Of a stretch of DNA of 64,000 nt, positions 34,694-45,108 are shown in pieces. Positions within the stretch are counted from its first letter, which is position 1. Every line of letters starts with the position of its first letter. The stretch is from Arthrobacter sp. B3I9 (lineage in GTDB: Bacteria > Actinomycetota > Actinomycetes > Actinomycetales > Micrococcaceae): positions 248,001 through 312,000 of the forward strand of contig NZ_JAUSYO010000001.1 of the NCBI RefSeq assembly GCF_030816935.1, given 5' to 3'. The notes below the pieces were generated by a model that saw only the letters and a list, made by a program, of their open reading frames with translations, was not told the origin of the DNA and did not search any database. Made by a program: the position numbers and the translations under genes.

Positions 34694-35449
34694 ATGGGAT
34701 TGCTGGACAAAGTCGAGCGCGGCATCGAAAAGGCCGTCCGTGGAGTCTTCTCCACCGGTTCTCGTGCCCAGGTTGAGCCCGTCGAGATCGCCAGCCACCT
34801 CCGCCGAGAGGTCGACAACAAGGCCCTGACCATCGCCGCGGGCCGCACCCTCGCCCCCAACGTCTTTGACGTCCTCTTGAGCGAGGAAGACTTCCAGCGG
34901 GCGCAGGAATGGGGTACCCCCCTCGCAGAAGAGCTGTGCGACGTCGTCATCAACCACGTGCGCAGCCAGGGCTACACCCTCCAAGGCCCGGTCCGCATCA
35001 GCTTCCGCCGCGACGACGAACGCCGCGCCGGGGATTTCGAGATCAAGTCCCGGACCGAGAAGACCGCCGATCCCTCCGCCCCGGCCCCGGCGGCACCGGG
35101 GGTCTACAGCGATATGCCTGCGGCGCCCACGCGCCAGCCATCACGGCTCCAGCCGGTACTGGACATTGACGGCCAGCGGTACTCGCTCAATGCACCGTCC
35201 GTCGTGCTCGGACGTTCAACAGACGCCGACATCCTTATTGACGACACCGGTGTTTCGCGCCGCCATCTCGAAGTCCGGACCGGGCCAGGCACGGCACAAG
35301 CGATCGACCTCGGTTCCACAAACGGCAGCTACGTCAACGGCCACAAGGTTGTAGGGAGCTCGGAGCTTATGGACGGCTCCACGATCACTATGGGACGGAC
35401 AAAAATCACCTTCCGCCTTCTGCCCGCCAACACAGGCGGCCGCGCGTGA
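34694..35449 (+). CDS. fhaA: DUF3662 and FHA domain protein FhaA
   Basis: A 251-residue protein with an N-terminal DUF3662 domain (MGLLDKVERGIEKAVRGVF, EPVEIASHLRREVDNKA; residues about 1-115), a Pro/Ala linker and a C-terminal FHA domain (LGRSTDADILIDDTGVSRRH from residue 172, GSTNGSYVNG) that binds phosphothreonine. In mycobacteria FhaA binds the pseudokinase MviN and is a PknB substrate. ATG 34694 has AAGGAGAAGGA upstream. It opens the conserved seven-gene operon fhaA-fhaB-pstP-rodA-pbpA-pknA-pknB, and its stop overlaps fhaB's GTG. Confidence 0.95.
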   Translation: MGLLDKVERGIEKAVRGVFSTGSRAQVEPVEIASHLRREVDNKALTIAAGRTLAPNVFDVLLSEEDFQRAQEWGTPLAEELCDVVINHVRSQGYTLQGPVRISFRRDDERRAGDFEIKSRTEKTADPSAPAPAAPGVYSDMPAAPTRQPSRLQPVLDIDGQRYSLNAPSVVLGRSTDADILIDDTGVSRRHLEVRTGPGTAQAIDLGSTNGSYVNGHKVVGSSELMDGSTITMGRTKITFRLLPANTGGRA

Positions 35450-35928
35450 GCGAACTGACGATCACCGCCCTGCGTTTCGGATTCCTGTTGCTCCTGTGGG
35501 TCCTTATCTTCAGCATCGTGGCCGCAATGCGCCGCGACCTGATGATCGGACGCAAAGCAGCGGCAGGTGCTCCCACCGCACGGCAGGTCCGGAAGAACCC
35601 CTCCCTCGCAGAGCCGGCCCCCGCTCCCGTCAAGCAGCAGGCACGCCAGCTGATGGTGACGGAAGGCCCGCTGAAGGGAACCACCATTCCGCTGGGGGCC
35701 AGCCCCATCCTGCTTGGCCGTGCACAAGAGGCCACGCTCGTCTTGGAAGATGACTACGCCTCCGGCCGGCACGCCCGCCTGTTCCCGCAGGGCAGCCGTT
35801 GGTTCATCGAGGACCTGGGCTCCACAAATGGCACGTATCTGGCAGACCAGCAGCTGACCCGGGCGCTGCCGGTAGAGCTCGGCGTCCCCGTGAGAATCGG
35901 CAAGACGGTCATCGAATTGAGGCCGTAG
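35446..35928 (+). CDS. fhaB: FHA domain protein FhaB (FipA)
   Basis: A 160-residue protein with an N-terminal membrane helix (ALRFGFLLLLWVLIFSIVAAM, residues 6-26) and a C-terminal FHA domain (LLGRAQEATLVLEDDYASGRHARL, cited start LLGRAQEATL; then FIEDLGSTNGTYL). FhaB is anchored at the membrane and recruits phosphorylated partners near the division and elongation machinery. GTG 35446 overlaps the fhaA stop. Two bases separate it from pstP. Length and order are as in other actinobacteria. Confidence 0.94.
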   Translation: MSELTITALRFGFLLLLWVLIFSIVAAMRRDLMIGRKAAAGAPTARQVRKNPSLAEPAPAPVKQQARQLMVTEGPLKGTTIPLGASPILLGRAQEATLVLEDDYASGRHARLFPQGSRWFIEDLGSTNGTYLADQQLTRALPVELGVPVRIGKTVIELRP

Positions 35929-35930
35929 CC

Positions 35931-37676
35931 ATGGCTGCCCCCGATATCCCCGCAGACAGGGCCGAAGGCAAGACACCCACCCCGAAGCGGCCGCTGATCA
36001 TGCGCTATGCGGCGCGTTCCGACGTCGGCCGCGTTCGCGCCAAGAACGATGACTCCGCCTACGCGGGACGGTACCTCGCCGTCGTCGCCGACGGCATGGG
36101 CGGTCATGCCGGTGGTGACGTCGCCTCTGCGGCGACCGTGCTCGACATGATCCATCTGGACCATGACAACTACGACGACGACGACGCCGAGACGGTGCTG
36201 GCCGACGAGATCCAGACTGCCAACTCACTGCTGTCGGAACTCGTCCATATCAATCCCAAGCTCGCCGGCATGGGGACCACTGTCACCGCGCTGCTCCTGG
36301 CCGAAGGCAAACTTCATTTCGCCCACATCGGTGACTCCCGGGCCTACCGCCTGCGCAACGGCGAATTTGAACAGGTCAGCATCGACCACACCTTTGTCCA
36401 GCGCCTCATCGATGAAGGCCGGCTCCGGCCGGAAGAGGCGGAAACCCACCCGCACAAGAACGTCCTCATGCGGGTCCTGGGTGACGTCGATGCCAGCCCC
36501 GAACTGGACCTGGCCTCCCTCGACGTCGAACCGGGTGAGCGCTGGCTTCTTTGCTCAGACGGGCTGAATTATGTTGCCGGCCATGTGGTGGAACGCACGG
36601 TCCGGGAAACCAAGGATCTGCGCGAGTGCGCAGAAGAACTCGTTGACCTCACCCTCGAAGCCGGTTCCCCGGACAACGTCACGGTTGTGGTCGTGGACAT
36701 CGAGGAACGGACTCCCGACGACGTCCGGACGGCCGCCGTCGACATCGTGTCCACGCCGGTCGCCGCTGCTGTAGCCGCAGCCGTCTCCCGTTCGGAAAGC
36801 GCGCAAGGCGCCGCAGACGCATCCGGGGCCCAGCAGAAAGCCACCGCCGGGAACACATTTGAGAGTCCCGGAGCACAACTTGACGAGGAGGCCGGGGCGG
36901 CCGAAGCAATTCTTTCCGGCTCCGCGGACGCGGCGGCAGGCGGCGACGCCTCGAACCCCAGCGGCCTGCGGGACGGGGACGGCAAGGAGCCCGAGTCCAG
37001 CACGGATCCTCACCTCGGCGAGCACCTCTCGGCCGAAGTACTGCGGGAGGAACTCTCCACACGGCCGCACGAATTGGTGGGTGCTGCGGCAGCCGCCGCG
37101 GAATCAGGATCCATTCCTACCATCGCCGGACGCACCGTTGCGCGCCGGGCCGCGACGGTCCTGACGCACAAGTCCGAGCAGGCCCGCGAGGAGGCGGAGG
37201 AGTACCGCGCCGCTCCCCGGGCGCGGCGCTGGGTGACAATTTCCATCGCTGCGGCAATCGTTGCCGTGCTGGCTGTCGGGCTGTGGCTCGGCTATGCGTG
37301 GACCCAGACGCGGTACTACATCGGCGAACACGACCAGCATGTGGCTATCTTCAACGGGGTCTCCCAGCGCCTGGGGCCCATCCAGCTTTCCACCCTAGAA
37401 ACGGTGACCGAAATCAGGATGTCTGACCTGCCCGAATTCTCCCAGCAGCGCGTGCGCCAGACCGTTCCCGCCCGTGACCTGTACGACGCGCAACGGATCG
37501 TGAAGAACCTGGAGCTCACCGGAACCACCTCGCCGGCAGACGAGTGCCACACGCCTTCACCGTCGCCGCCGGCCAGTTCCGCCCCGGCAACCCCCAGCCC
37601 GGAGGCCGGCGGCACAGTCGCGCCCACCGCTTCGCCCACGCCGACAACTGCTCCGACATGCGAGGCCGGCAAATGA
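35931..37676 (+). CDS. pstP: PP2C-type Ser/Thr protein phosphatase PstP
   Basis: A 581-residue membrane phosphatase. The catalytic PP2C domain (residues about 20-265) shows VVADGMGGHAGGDVAS, GDSRAYRLRNGE, MRVLGDVDASPELD and WLLCSDGL, with metal-binding Asp residues. A long Ala/Ser/Glu linker (about 275-430) follows, then a transmembrane helix (WVTISIAAAIVAVLAVGLWL, 434-453) and an extracytoplasmic region ending in a Pro/Ser/Thr tail. It dephosphorylates PknA, PknB and their substrates. ATG 35931 gives a normal start; the in-frame GTG further upstream lies in fhaB. It overlaps rodA by four bases. The linker is longer than in Mycobacterium. Confidence 0.95.
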   Translation: MAAPDIPADRAEGKTPTPKRPLIMRYAARSDVGRVRAKNDDSAYAGRYLAVVADGMGGHAGGDVASAATVLDMIHLDHDNYDDDDAETVLADEIQTANSLLSELVHINPKLAGMGTTVTALLLAEGKLHFAHIGDSRAYRLRNGEFEQVSIDHTFVQRLIDEGRLRPEEAETHPHKNVLMRVLGDVDASPELDLASLDVEPGERWLLCSDGLNYVAGHVVERTVRETKDLRECAEELVDLTLEAGSPDNVTVVVVDIEERTPDDVRTAAVDIVSTPVAAAVAAAVSRSESAQGAADASGAQQKATAGNTFESPGAQLDEEAGAAEAILSGSADAAAGGDASNPSGLRDGDGKEPESSTDPHLGEHLSAEVLREELSTRPHELVGAAAAAAESGSIPTIAGRTVARRAATVLTHKSEQAREEAEEYRAAPRARRWVTISIAAAIVAVLAVGLWLGYAWTQTRYYIGEHDQHVAIFNGVSQRLGPIQLSTLETVTEIRMSDLPEFSQQRVRQTVPARDLYDAQRIVKNLELTGTTSPADECHTPSPSPPASSAPATPSPEAGGTVAPTASPTPTTAPTCEAGK

Positions 37677-39121
37677 CGCAGATCGACCCGACCCCCAGGC
37701 CCCGGCGCAACGTGGAACTTGTCCTGCTTGTCCTGGCCCTCGCCGTGGGAATCGGAGCCAATGCCCTTGTCGGCGTGGACCGCGAAAAGGCGTTCGATAC
37801 CGACTTCTGGTTCCAGTCCGGCCTGCTGACTGCAGCTGCTCTCGCGTTTCACCTCGTGCTGCGCATCCGGGCGAAATATGCCGACCCGGTAATACTTCCC
37901 TTGGTCGTTGCCCTCAACGGCCTCGGCCTCGCCATGATCCACCGTCTGGACCGTGTCGGGGAAGACACGGGAAACAACCAGTTGCGCTGGACCCTCGTGG
38001 CCATGGCAGTCGCAATCGCCGTCATTTGGTTCCTGAAGGACCATCGGATCCTCCGCCGATTCACGTTCATCTCACTGGCTGTGAGCGCGGCTTTGCTGAT
38101 CCTGCCCCTCGTGCCAGGCGTCAGTGCCGGTGAGATCCTTGGCGCCCGCGTCTGGATCAGGCTCGGGTCCATGACGTTCCAGCCCGGTGAGATCGCCAAG
38201 ATCACGCTCGCTATATTCTTTGCGGGGTATCTTTCCTCGAACCGCGATCTCATTCTGCTGGCCGGCCGTAAGGTCGGGCCCCTGCAATTTCCGCGGTTCA
38301 AAGACATGGGTCCCATGGTCGCGGCCTGGCTGGTGAGTATCGGCGTCCTGATCTTCCAGCGCGACCTTGGATCCTCAATCCTCTTCTTCGGGCTGTTCCT
38401 CGTCATGATCTACGTGGCGACGAGCCGGATCAGCTGGGTCATCATCGGTGTGGTCCTCATGTCCGCCGGAGGGTTTGTCGCCTCCCGCGTCTTTTCGCAC
38501 GTGGCCCTGAGGATTGACGGCTGGCTCAACGCGTTCACCGAAGAGGTCTACGGCAGGGAATTCGGCGGCAGCCTCCAGATCGTCGAGGGACTATTCGGCA
38601 TGGCCAACGGCGGGCTGGTGGGCACCGGGCTCGGCCAAGGCAGACCAAACCTCGTTCCCTTCGCGAACAGCGACATGATCATCGCTTCCTTTGGCGAGGA
38701 ACTGGGACTGATCGGGCTCTTCGCCATTGTCCTGATGTACCTGTTGCTGTTCACCCGCGGATTCCGGGCCGCCCTCGGTACCCGGGACGCCTTCGGGAAG
38801 CTGCTGGCCTGCGGGTTATCCTTCGCGATCGCCCTGCAGTGCTTCGTGGTGATCGGTGGCGTCACACGGTTGATTCCGCTGACCGGGCTCACCACGCCCT
38901 TCCTCGCCGCAGGTGGATCCTCCCTGCTGGCAAACTGGATCATCGTGGGCCTGTTGCTGATGATTTCGCACACCGCCCGGAGCCCGGTGGACACCACTCC
39001 GCTCCCGCCCGGCCAGGAACCGGGAGCCCGGAAGGACGCTCCGGCAAAGCCCTTGCCGGTGCCTTCCTCCGGCCCCCGTACCAGTCCAGAAGCACCCACC
39101 GAGGCGGTGAAACAACTGTGA
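37673..39121 (+). CDS. rodA: Rod-shape/elongation SEDS protein (FtsW/RodA family)
   Basis: A 482-residue polytopic membrane protein of the SEDS family, peptidoglycan glycosyltransferases acting with a class B PBP. RVWIRLGSMTFQPGEIAKIT, FQRDLGSSILFFGLFLVMIY and IASFGEELGLIG are the conserved segments; about ten helices are visible. ATG 37673 overlaps the pstP stop (ATGA); the GTG of pbpA overlaps its own stop. The C-terminal 45 residues are a Pro-rich cytoplasmic tail. Partner is the PbpA next in line. Confidence 0.95.
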   Translation: MTQIDPTPRPRRNVELVLLVLALAVGIGANALVGVDREKAFDTDFWFQSGLLTAAALAFHLVLRIRAKYADPVILPLVVALNGLGLAMIHRLDRVGEDTGNNQLRWTLVAMAVAIAVIWFLKDHRILRRFTFISLAVSAALLILPLVPGVSAGEILGARVWIRLGSMTFQPGEIAKITLAIFFAGYLSSNRDLILLAGRKVGPLQFPRFKDMGPMVAAWLVSIGVLIFQRDLGSSILFFGLFLVMIYVATSRISWVIIGVVLMSAGGFVASRVFSHVALRIDGWLNAFTEEVYGREFGGSLQIVEGLFGMANGGLVGTGLGQGRPNLVPFANSDMIIASFGEELGLIGLFAIVLMYLLLFTRGFRAALGTRDAFGKLLACGLSFAIALQCFVVIGGVTRLIPLTGLTTPFLAAGGSSLLANWIIVGLLLMISHTARSPVDTTPLPPGQEPGARKDAPAKPLPVPSSGPRTSPEAPTEAVKQL

Positions 39122-40572
39122 ACCAGGCCATCCGCAACTCATGGATCGCTGCGATAGCGATGTTCGTCCTGATCTTCGGCGCGCTCAGCTACGTGCAGGT
39201 GGTCGGTGCCGACGAGCTCAAAGCCAACGCCTGGAACAAGCGCACCCTCCTCCAGAACTACTGCAACGACCGCGGTGCGATCATCGTCGGGGGCACCCCG
39301 ATAGCCGAATCCGTACCGGCCACGGAGAGCTGCAAGTTCCAGCGCACCTACACCCAGCCCGAGCTGTACGCCGGAATCACGGGGTATTTCTCCCGTAGCT
39401 ACGGCGTGACCGGCCTGGAAAAGACGATGAATGACGTCCTCGCCGGCAGCTCGGACCAGCAGTTCCTCGACAGGGTCGGCCAGCTGTTCCTCGGTAACCA
39501 GCCCAAGGGCGCGTCCGTGGAGTTGACGCTGGATCCGGCCATCCAGAAACTCGCATACGACCTGATTCCCGACGGCCAGCGCGGCTCGATCGTGGTGACC
39601 AACCCGAAGACCGGCGCAATCCTCGCGATGGTCTCCAAGCCGTCCTACGATCCCAACCTGATCGCTTCGCAGGATCCGGTTGCGGAGCAGGCTAACTTCA
39701 ATGAGCTCAACAAGGTCCCGGGGATCAATCTCAACCAGAGCGTCAGTGGTCCCACCGGGGCACTGCTGGCCCCGGGATCCGTCTTCAAGCTGGTCGACAC
39801 CGCCGCCGCCCTCAGCTCGGGGAAGTACAACAAGGACAGCGATCTGCCGAACCCGGCTGAGATGCCCTTCCCCGGGATCCAGTACAAGCTCCCCAATTAC
39901 GCCGGGGGCAACTGCTACACGCGGAATACGGCGAGTTTCGCCTTTGCCTTGCAGCAGTCCTGCAACACACCGTTTGCGAGCATTGCCCTGGACCTGGGTG
40001 AGAAGGCGATCGCGGACCAGGCGGAGAAGTTCGGCTTCGACCAGGGTGTGGGTGACCAGCTCAAGCTGGAGTACGCTCTCAGCAACTTCCCGCGTGACCT
40101 TGACCAGGCCGGGCTGGCGCAGTCTGCGATCGGCCAACGAGACGTCCGGGCGACCCCGCTGCAAATCAACTTGATGACTGCCGCTATCGCCAACGGCGGA
40201 GTACAGATGCAGCCGAACCTGATCAAGGCGGTGCGTTCCCCGGACCTGCGGGTGCTGGACGAGCCGAAGCCCTCGGCTCTACGAACGTCCACCACGCCTG
40301 AGATTTCGCGGCAGATCACCGAGTGGATGACCAGTGTGGTCAGCGACGGCATCGCCCGCGGCGCTGCCGTCCAGGGGGTCCAGGTGGCCGGAAAGACCGG
40401 TACTGCCGAGTTGGGCACCGGGCTGAACAACTCATGGTTTACCGGGTTTGCCCCAGCAAACGATCCGCAGGTGGCTGTCACCATCGTCATGCAAGGCGTG
40501 GACATCACAAGCGGCGCAAAGCTAACCAGTCCGAACGCGAAGAAGATCTTTGAGGCGGTGTTGAATAAGTGA
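39118..40572 (+). CDS. pbpA: Class B penicillin-binding protein PbpA
   Basis: A 484-residue peptidoglycan transpeptidase with one N-terminal helix ([20 protein letters not shown], about residues 8-27), a dimerisation region and a transpeptidase domain: SxxK at Ser221-Lys224 (GSVFKL), SCN at 281-283 and KTG at 426-428. Start is GTG 39118, overlapping rodA. It lacks an HMW-type glycosyltransferase domain, as expected of class B. It is paired with RodA and phosphorylated/controlled by the kinases encoded next. Overlaps pknA by four bases (GTGA). Confidence 0.95.
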   Translation: MNQAIRNSWIAAIAMFVLIFGALSYVQVVGADELKANAWNKRTLLQNYCNDRGAIIVGGTPIAESVPATESCKFQRTYTQPELYAGITGYFSRSYGVTGLEKTMNDVLAGSSDQQFLDRVGQLFLGNQPKGASVELTLDPAIQKLAYDLIPDGQRGSIVVTNPKTGAILAMVSKPSYDPNLIASQDPVAEQANFNELNKVPGINLNQSVSGPTGALLAPGSVFKLVDTAAALSSGKYNKDSDLPNPAEMPFPGIQYKLPNYAGGNCYTRNTASFAFALQQSCNTPFASIALDLGEKAIADQAEKFGFDQGVGDQLKLEYALSNFPRDLDQAGLAQSAIGQRDVRATPLQINLMTAAIANGGVQMQPNLIKAVRSPDLRVLDEPKPSALRTSTTPEISRQITEWMTSVVSDGIARGAAVQGVQVAGKTGTAELGTGLNNSWFTGFAPANDPQVAVTIVMQGVDITSGAKLTSPNAKKIFEAVLNK

Positions 40573-42422
40573 GGCCTACATCAGGAATCACCCTCGGCGG
40601 CAGGTTCCAGCTGACCACGCGTATTGCGATCGGTGGCATGGGAGAAGTCTGGAAAGCCAAAGACCTGGTTCTTGGCCGCATCGTCGCCATCAAGGTGCTC
40701 AAGGAGGAATACACCGGTGATCCGGGATTCCTCCAGCGGTTCCGCGCCGAGGCCCGGCACACTGCTCTGTTGAACCACGTCGGCATCGCCAATGTCTTCG
40801 ACTATGGCGAGGAAGAGGGTTCCGCATACCTGGTGATGGAGCTGGTGCCGGGGCAGCCGCTGAGCAGCATCATTGACCGCGAGCAGGTGCTCTCCCCCGA
40901 CCGCACCCTGTCCATGATCGCCCAGACCGCCCGCGCGCTCTCCGTGGCCCACGCACAGGGACTGGTGCATCGCGACATCAAGCCCGGCAACCTGCTGATC
41001 ACTCCGGACGGGCGGGTCAAGGTCACCGACTTCGGCATCGCCCGCCTCGCTGACCAGGTCCCGCTGACCCAGACCGGACAGGTGATGGGCACCGCCCAGT
41101 ACCTGGCGCCCGAGCAGGCCACCGGCCAAACGGCCACCGGTGCATCGGACATCTACTCACTCGGCGTCATCGGCTATGAATGCCTCACCGGTCACCGTCC
41201 GTTCTCTGGTGAATCGCAGATCGCCATCGCCCTCGCGCAGGTCAACGACGCCCCTCCGCCGCTGCCCGAGACACTTCCCAAGCCGGTCCGTGCCCTGCTG
41301 ATGTCGATGCTCGCCAAGGACCCGAGGAACCGCCCGGCCGACGCCATCAAACTCGCAGAAGCCGCAGAAGCCATCCGCAACGGTGACATCGCCGCAGCCC
41401 ATGCAGCCGTTCCGGGCATGCTCCTCTTCGAAGCCACCACCGGACCCATCACGGCGCCCACCGATGTCCGCACGGCGGCTACCAGCGTGATCGGTGCGAC
41501 CGCCGCCGAGGACCGGACGACGTCGGCCACCTCGGCATTGCCGGTAGTCGGCGCGGCCGGTGCCGGTGCCGCCGCCGGGCTGGCCGCCGGTGCCGCCGCC
41601 GCCAGCGCCTACGGTGCCCGGAACACTCTGTCCCGTGCCGATGCCCTCGCTGCCGAACGCCAGTGGGTACAGGAAGACGATGACTACGAGGAGCCGATCG
41701 ATGAGCCGGCCCGGCGAGGCAGGAGCCCATGGACCTGGCCGCTCATTGCGTTGATCCTGCTGGTGCTGTTTGCCCTGGTAGGCGTCGTCCTCACGCAGGC
41801 CGGCATCCTGTTCCCGACCCAGGCACCCTCAAGCAGTAACGCCGTGGTCACCAGCTCCAGCGCACCGCCAAGCAGTCCGACCCCGTCCGTGACGTCCACA
41901 TCCGCCACGCCCACCCCCACCGCCAGCTCGGCCACGCCTACGGAGACGACGCCGGCCGCCGTCAACCTGATCCCGGACGCCTACCGCGGCCGGCAATACA
42001 ACGACGTGCGGAAAGACCTTATTGACCGTGGATTACAGGTCACCGGTGCCGAGGTCTTCAACGGGGCGGCCCCCGGGACTGTCCTCGACATCGATCCTTC
42101 CGGACCGGTACAACCGGGCGAGACCATCACCGTGACCTACTCCAAGGGACCTGAATCCAAGGGCCCGGAGATGGTTTCGGTGCCGGCTATCCCGTCCGGT
42201 GCCAGCGAGGCGGCGGTCCAGCAGGCCATCCAGGGCGCGGGGCTGCGCTGGGTCAAGGGTGCGGACGTCAAGGCAAGCAGCAAGGGCGAGGATCCCGGCA
42301 CGTTCGTCAGTTCCGAGCCTGCCTCGGGCAGCAAGGTTGCAGCCGGCTCCGTGGTGACCTATCACCTCGCGGCTGCCGCGTCCGCCACCCCGACGCCGAC
42401 CCTCACTCCGAAGCGACAGTAG
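40569..42422 (+). CDS. pknA: Ser/Thr protein kinase PknA with extracellular PASTA repeats
   Basis: A 617-residue transmembrane kinase. The Hanks-type domain (residues about 12-265) has GGMGEVW, VAIKVL (Lys43 region), HRDIKPGN and DFGIA. A Ala-rich juxtamembrane segment precedes a helix near residues 390-412 and an extracytoplasmic part with a Ser/Thr/Pro linker and two PASTA-like repeats (about 455-520 and 530-600). Mycobacterial PknA lacks PASTA domains, so this protein differs from the M. tuberculosis layout though it keeps the operon position. Start is GTG 40569, overlapping pbpA. Confidence 0.93.
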   Translation: MRPTSGITLGGRFQLTTRIAIGGMGEVWKAKDLVLGRIVAIKVLKEEYTGDPGFLQRFRAEARHTALLNHVGIANVFDYGEEEGSAYLVMELVPGQPLSSIIDREQVLSPDRTLSMIAQTARALSVAHAQGLVHRDIKPGNLLITPDGRVKVTDFGIARLADQVPLTQTGQVMGTAQYLAPEQATGQTATGASDIYSLGVIGYECLTGHRPFSGESQIAIALAQVNDAPPPLPETLPKPVRALLMSMLAKDPRNRPADAIKLAEAAEAIRNGDIAAAHAAVPGMLLFEATTGPITAPTDVRTAATSVIGATAAEDRTTSATSALPVVGAAGAGAAAGLAAGAAAASAYGARNTLSRADALAAERQWVQEDDDYEEPIDEPARRGRSPWTWPLIALILLVLFALVGVVLTQAGILFPTQAPSSSNAVVTSSSAPPSSPTPSVTSTSATPTPTASSATPTETTPAAVNLIPDAYRGRQYNDVRKDLIDRGLQVTGAEVFNGAAPGTVLDIDPSGPVQPGETITVTYSKGPESKGPEMVSVPAIPSGASEAAVQQAIQGAGLRWVKGADVKASSKGEDPGTFVSSEPASGSKVAAGSVVTYHLAAAASATPTPTLTPKRQ

Positions 42423-42429
42423 GCCCCCA

Positions 42430-44385
42430 TTGTCTACTTCACCCCGCACGCCGTCGCACAGGGAGGACAGCGGCCCCCTGAACACCCAGCGCGTCCTCAG
42501 CGGACGCTACGAGCTGGGTGAGCTGATCGGACGCGGCGGCATGGCTGACGTCTTCCGGGGCACGGACACGAGACTGGGCCGCACCGTCGCCGTCAAACTG
42601 CTGCGCCCGGACCTTGCAAGGGATCCCCAGTTCCAGGCGCGGTTCAAGCGCGAGGCCCAGGCGGTGGCCGCCCTGAACCACCCTTCGATCGTCGCGGTGT
42701 ACGACACCGGGGACCATGCGGTGCCCGGCGACCATAACGACAGCGTGCGCGTGCCGTATATCGTCATGGAATTCGTGTCCGGAAAAACCATCCGGGACAT
42801 GGTCCGGGCCGGAGAGGTCAGCATCGACCAGGCGATCGACTTTTCCCTGGGCGTCCTGTCGGCCCTCGAATACAGCCACAAGGCCGGCATCGTGCACCGG
42901 GACATCAAACCCGCGAATGTGATGTTCTGCCCCGACACCAACAGCGTCAAAGTCATGGACTTCGGCATCGCCCGGGCGATGGCCGACTCGTCCGCAACAA
43001 TGACCCAGACCCAGGCAGTGGTGGGCACGGCCCAATACCTGTCGCCGGAGCAGGCGCGCGGCGAGACCGTGGACGCCCGAAGCGACCTCTACTCGGCAGG
43101 CTGCCTGCTCTACGAGATGCTGACCGGACGGCCGCCGTTCGTCGGGGACAGCCCCGTTTCCGTGGCCTACCAGCATGTCCGCGAGATCCCGGAACTGGCC
43201 AGCAGCCTGAATCCGGAAATTTCCGATGCCCTGGACAGCGTGCTCATGAAGGCGCTCCAGAAGAACCGGGCAGACCGTTTCCAGGATGCAGCCGCGTTCC
43301 GCCGTGCCCTGCGCGCGGCCCGCAACGGTGTGGGAGTGGCGCCGCTGCCGGCGAGCGAAGCCCCCACGGATCCGAACGACACAGTGCCCACACCCGAGAA
43401 CCAGCCAACGGCGGCTTTCCTGATGACCGGCGCCAAGTTCCTCGATGACGTCCCGGGCGGCAGGCTGCGCCCCAGCCAAGGTATTGAGCAGAACGCCCTG
43501 ACGGCCCAGGCCGCCGATACGTTCGGTTCTCCCGATACCGGCAGCCTTCCACTGGTGCTGCCCCTCGAACGCGAGCACACCACCCAGCAGAAGTCCCGAC
43601 GTCGCGCCTGGATCGCCACCTTGGTGGTCCTGACACTGCTGGTGCTCTCGGGCGGCGGACTCTGGCTCTACAACATCATGAACCAGGCACCGCCTCCGGT
43701 AGTGAAGGTCAACGTGCCCTCTGTGGCATCACTGACGGAATCCGAGGCGCTCCAGAAGCTCTATGACGCGGGCCTTAAGCCGCGGATCAGCCGGGTCCAG
43801 CACGACACGGTTGCCAAGGGCACCGCTATCAGTACTACGCCCGCTTCGGGCACTTCCCTGGAGCCCAACGCGGAGATCATCCTCAACGTCTCCGACGGTC
43901 CGAGCGCCGTCGCGATCCCCGCCGACCTGCCTGGCCGGACGGAGGCGGCCGCACGCGACGTCCTGCGGCAAAAGGGATTGGTCGGTGCGCCGGCGACCAT
44001 CATGAACAACAGCTCCACGGTGCCCGCCGGCATCGTCATCACCACCAAGCCGGCTCCCGGTCAGCCGGTCGCGGTAGGAAGCACCGTCGAACTGGTGGTT
44101 TCCAACGGCAAGGTCGCTGTACCCCAGCTCATCGGGCTGCCGCTGGCCGAGGCTGACGCCGCCGTAAAGGCGCTCGGGTTGACCCTCAGCGTGACAGAAA
44201 CCGAGAACTCGCAGGTCCAACCGGGGAAGGTCACATCCCAAGGCGATGCTGCGGAGGCGTTGGTCGAACAGGGCAAGGTCATCGCCGTGACCGTCGCCAA
44301 GGCCCCACCGCCCCCGCCCCCGCCGTCTCCGACTCCGACGCCGACGCCAACGCCAACGCCGACCTCCTCGAAGGGGTCGAAGTAG
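42430..44385 (+). CDS. pknB: Ser/Thr protein kinase PknB with three PASTA repeats
   Basis: A 651-residue transmembrane kinase that senses peptidoglycan fragments. Kinase domain about residues 27-295: GRGGMADVF, VAVKLL, HRDIKPANV, DFGIARAM; juxtamembrane linker; transmembrane helix WIATLVVLTLLVLSGGGLWL at about 394-413; then three PASTA repeats (about 425-485, 490-555, 556-620) and a Pro-rich terminus. M. tuberculosis PknB has four repeats. The start is TTG 42430, seven bases after the pknA stop. It regulates the RodA/PbpA pair and FhaA. Last gene of the operon. Confidence 0.94.
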   Translation: MSTSPRTPSHREDSGPLNTQRVLSGRYELGELIGRGGMADVFRGTDTRLGRTVAVKLLRPDLARDPQFQARFKREAQAVAALNHPSIVAVYDTGDHAVPGDHNDSVRVPYIVMEFVSGKTIRDMVRAGEVSIDQAIDFSLGVLSALEYSHKAGIVHRDIKPANVMFCPDTNSVKVMDFGIARAMADSSATMTQTQAVVGTAQYLSPEQARGETVDARSDLYSAGCLLYEMLTGRPPFVGDSPVSVAYQHVREIPELASSLNPEISDALDSVLMKALQKNRADRFQDAAAFRRALRAARNGVGVAPLPASEAPTDPNDTVPTPENQPTAAFLMTGAKFLDDVPGGRLRPSQGIEQNALTAQAADTFGSPDTGSLPLVLPLEREHTTQQKSRRRAWIATLVVLTLLVLSGGGLWLYNIMNQAPPPVVKVNVPSVASLTESEALQKLYDAGLKPRISRVQHDTVAKGTAISTTPASGTSLEPNAEIILNVSDGPSAVAIPADLPGRTEAAARDVLRQKGLVGAPATIMNNSSTVPAGIVITTKPAPGQPVAVGSTVELVVSNGKVAVPQLIGLPLAEADAAVKALGLTLSVTETENSQVQPGKVTSQGDAAEALVEQGKVIAVTVAKAPPPPPPPSPTPTPTPTPTPTSSKGSK

Positions 44386-44466
44386 GCACCGGATAACGCC
44401 GAGGGAACCCGTCCCAAGGCCGCCCGGCAGGGTCGGCGCGGCCCGGACGGGCGGTCCGTGCGGCCG

Positions 44467-45108
44467 TTAGTGTTTGATGAGCGGGCTCAGCGATGCTGCC
44501 CGCTGGGCGGCACCTGCCATGCCCAGTGACTCCAGCCAGTTGCCCAGCATCTGGTAGCCGCCTTCGGTGAGCACCGACTCCGGATGGAACTGGACACCGC
44601 ATAGCGGCGCGTCGCGGTGCTGCAGCCCCATGACAATTCCCGTGCCGGTCTCCGCTGTGATCTCCAGAACCTCCGGGATGCTTTCCCGGACGGCAGCCAG
44701 GGAATGGTAGCGGGTTGCGGTGAACGGGGACGGGAGCCCGGTAAACACGCTGGAACCGTGGTGTTCCACGAGTGAGGTCTTGCCGTGCATCAGTTCCGGC
44801 GCGTGCGTCACCGTTCCGCCGTAGGCTTCGGCCAATGCCTGGTGCCCGAGGCATACGCCCATCATCGGCTTCCCGTGTCCGCCGCACCACTTGATCAGTT
44901 CAATGCACACGCCGGCCTCCGCAGGGGTTCCCGGACCCGGCGAGACCAGGACACCGTCTCGCGCCTCGGCCATCTCGATGGCCTCCGCGAGGGTGACGTC
45001 ATCATTGCGGACGACTGTGGTCTCCGCACCGAGCTCCTGGAGGTATCCCACCAGGGTGTAGACAAAGCTGTCATAGTTGTCGACGACGAGGATCTTGGTT
45101 GTGCTCAT
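44467..45108 (-). CDS. pabA: Aminodeoxychorismate/anthranilate synthase glutaminase subunit
   Basis: A 213-residue class I glutamine amidotransferase with the catalytic triad Cys86 (GVCLGHQALAE), His175 and Glu177 (QFHPES). The N-terminal LVVDNYDSFVYTLVGYL is the family motif. It supplies ammonia to chorismate-using synthases for p-aminobenzoate (folate) or anthranilate (tryptophan). In actinobacteria the gene next to pknB is usually called pabA/trpG. ATG 45108 overlaps the stop of the small membrane protein gene (ATGA), indicating translational coupling with it and the sortase upstream. Confidence 0.9.
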   Translation of the reverse strand: MSTTKILVVDNYDSFVYTLVGYLQELGAETTVVRNDDVTLAEAIEMAEARDGVLVSPGPGTPAEAGVCIELIKWCGGHGKPMMGVCLGHQALAEAYGGTVTHAPELMHGKTSLVEHHGSSVFTGLPSPFTATRYHSLAAVRESIPEVLEITAETGTGIVMGLQHRDAPLCGVQFHPESVLTEGGYQMLGNWLESLGMAGAAQRAASLSPLIKH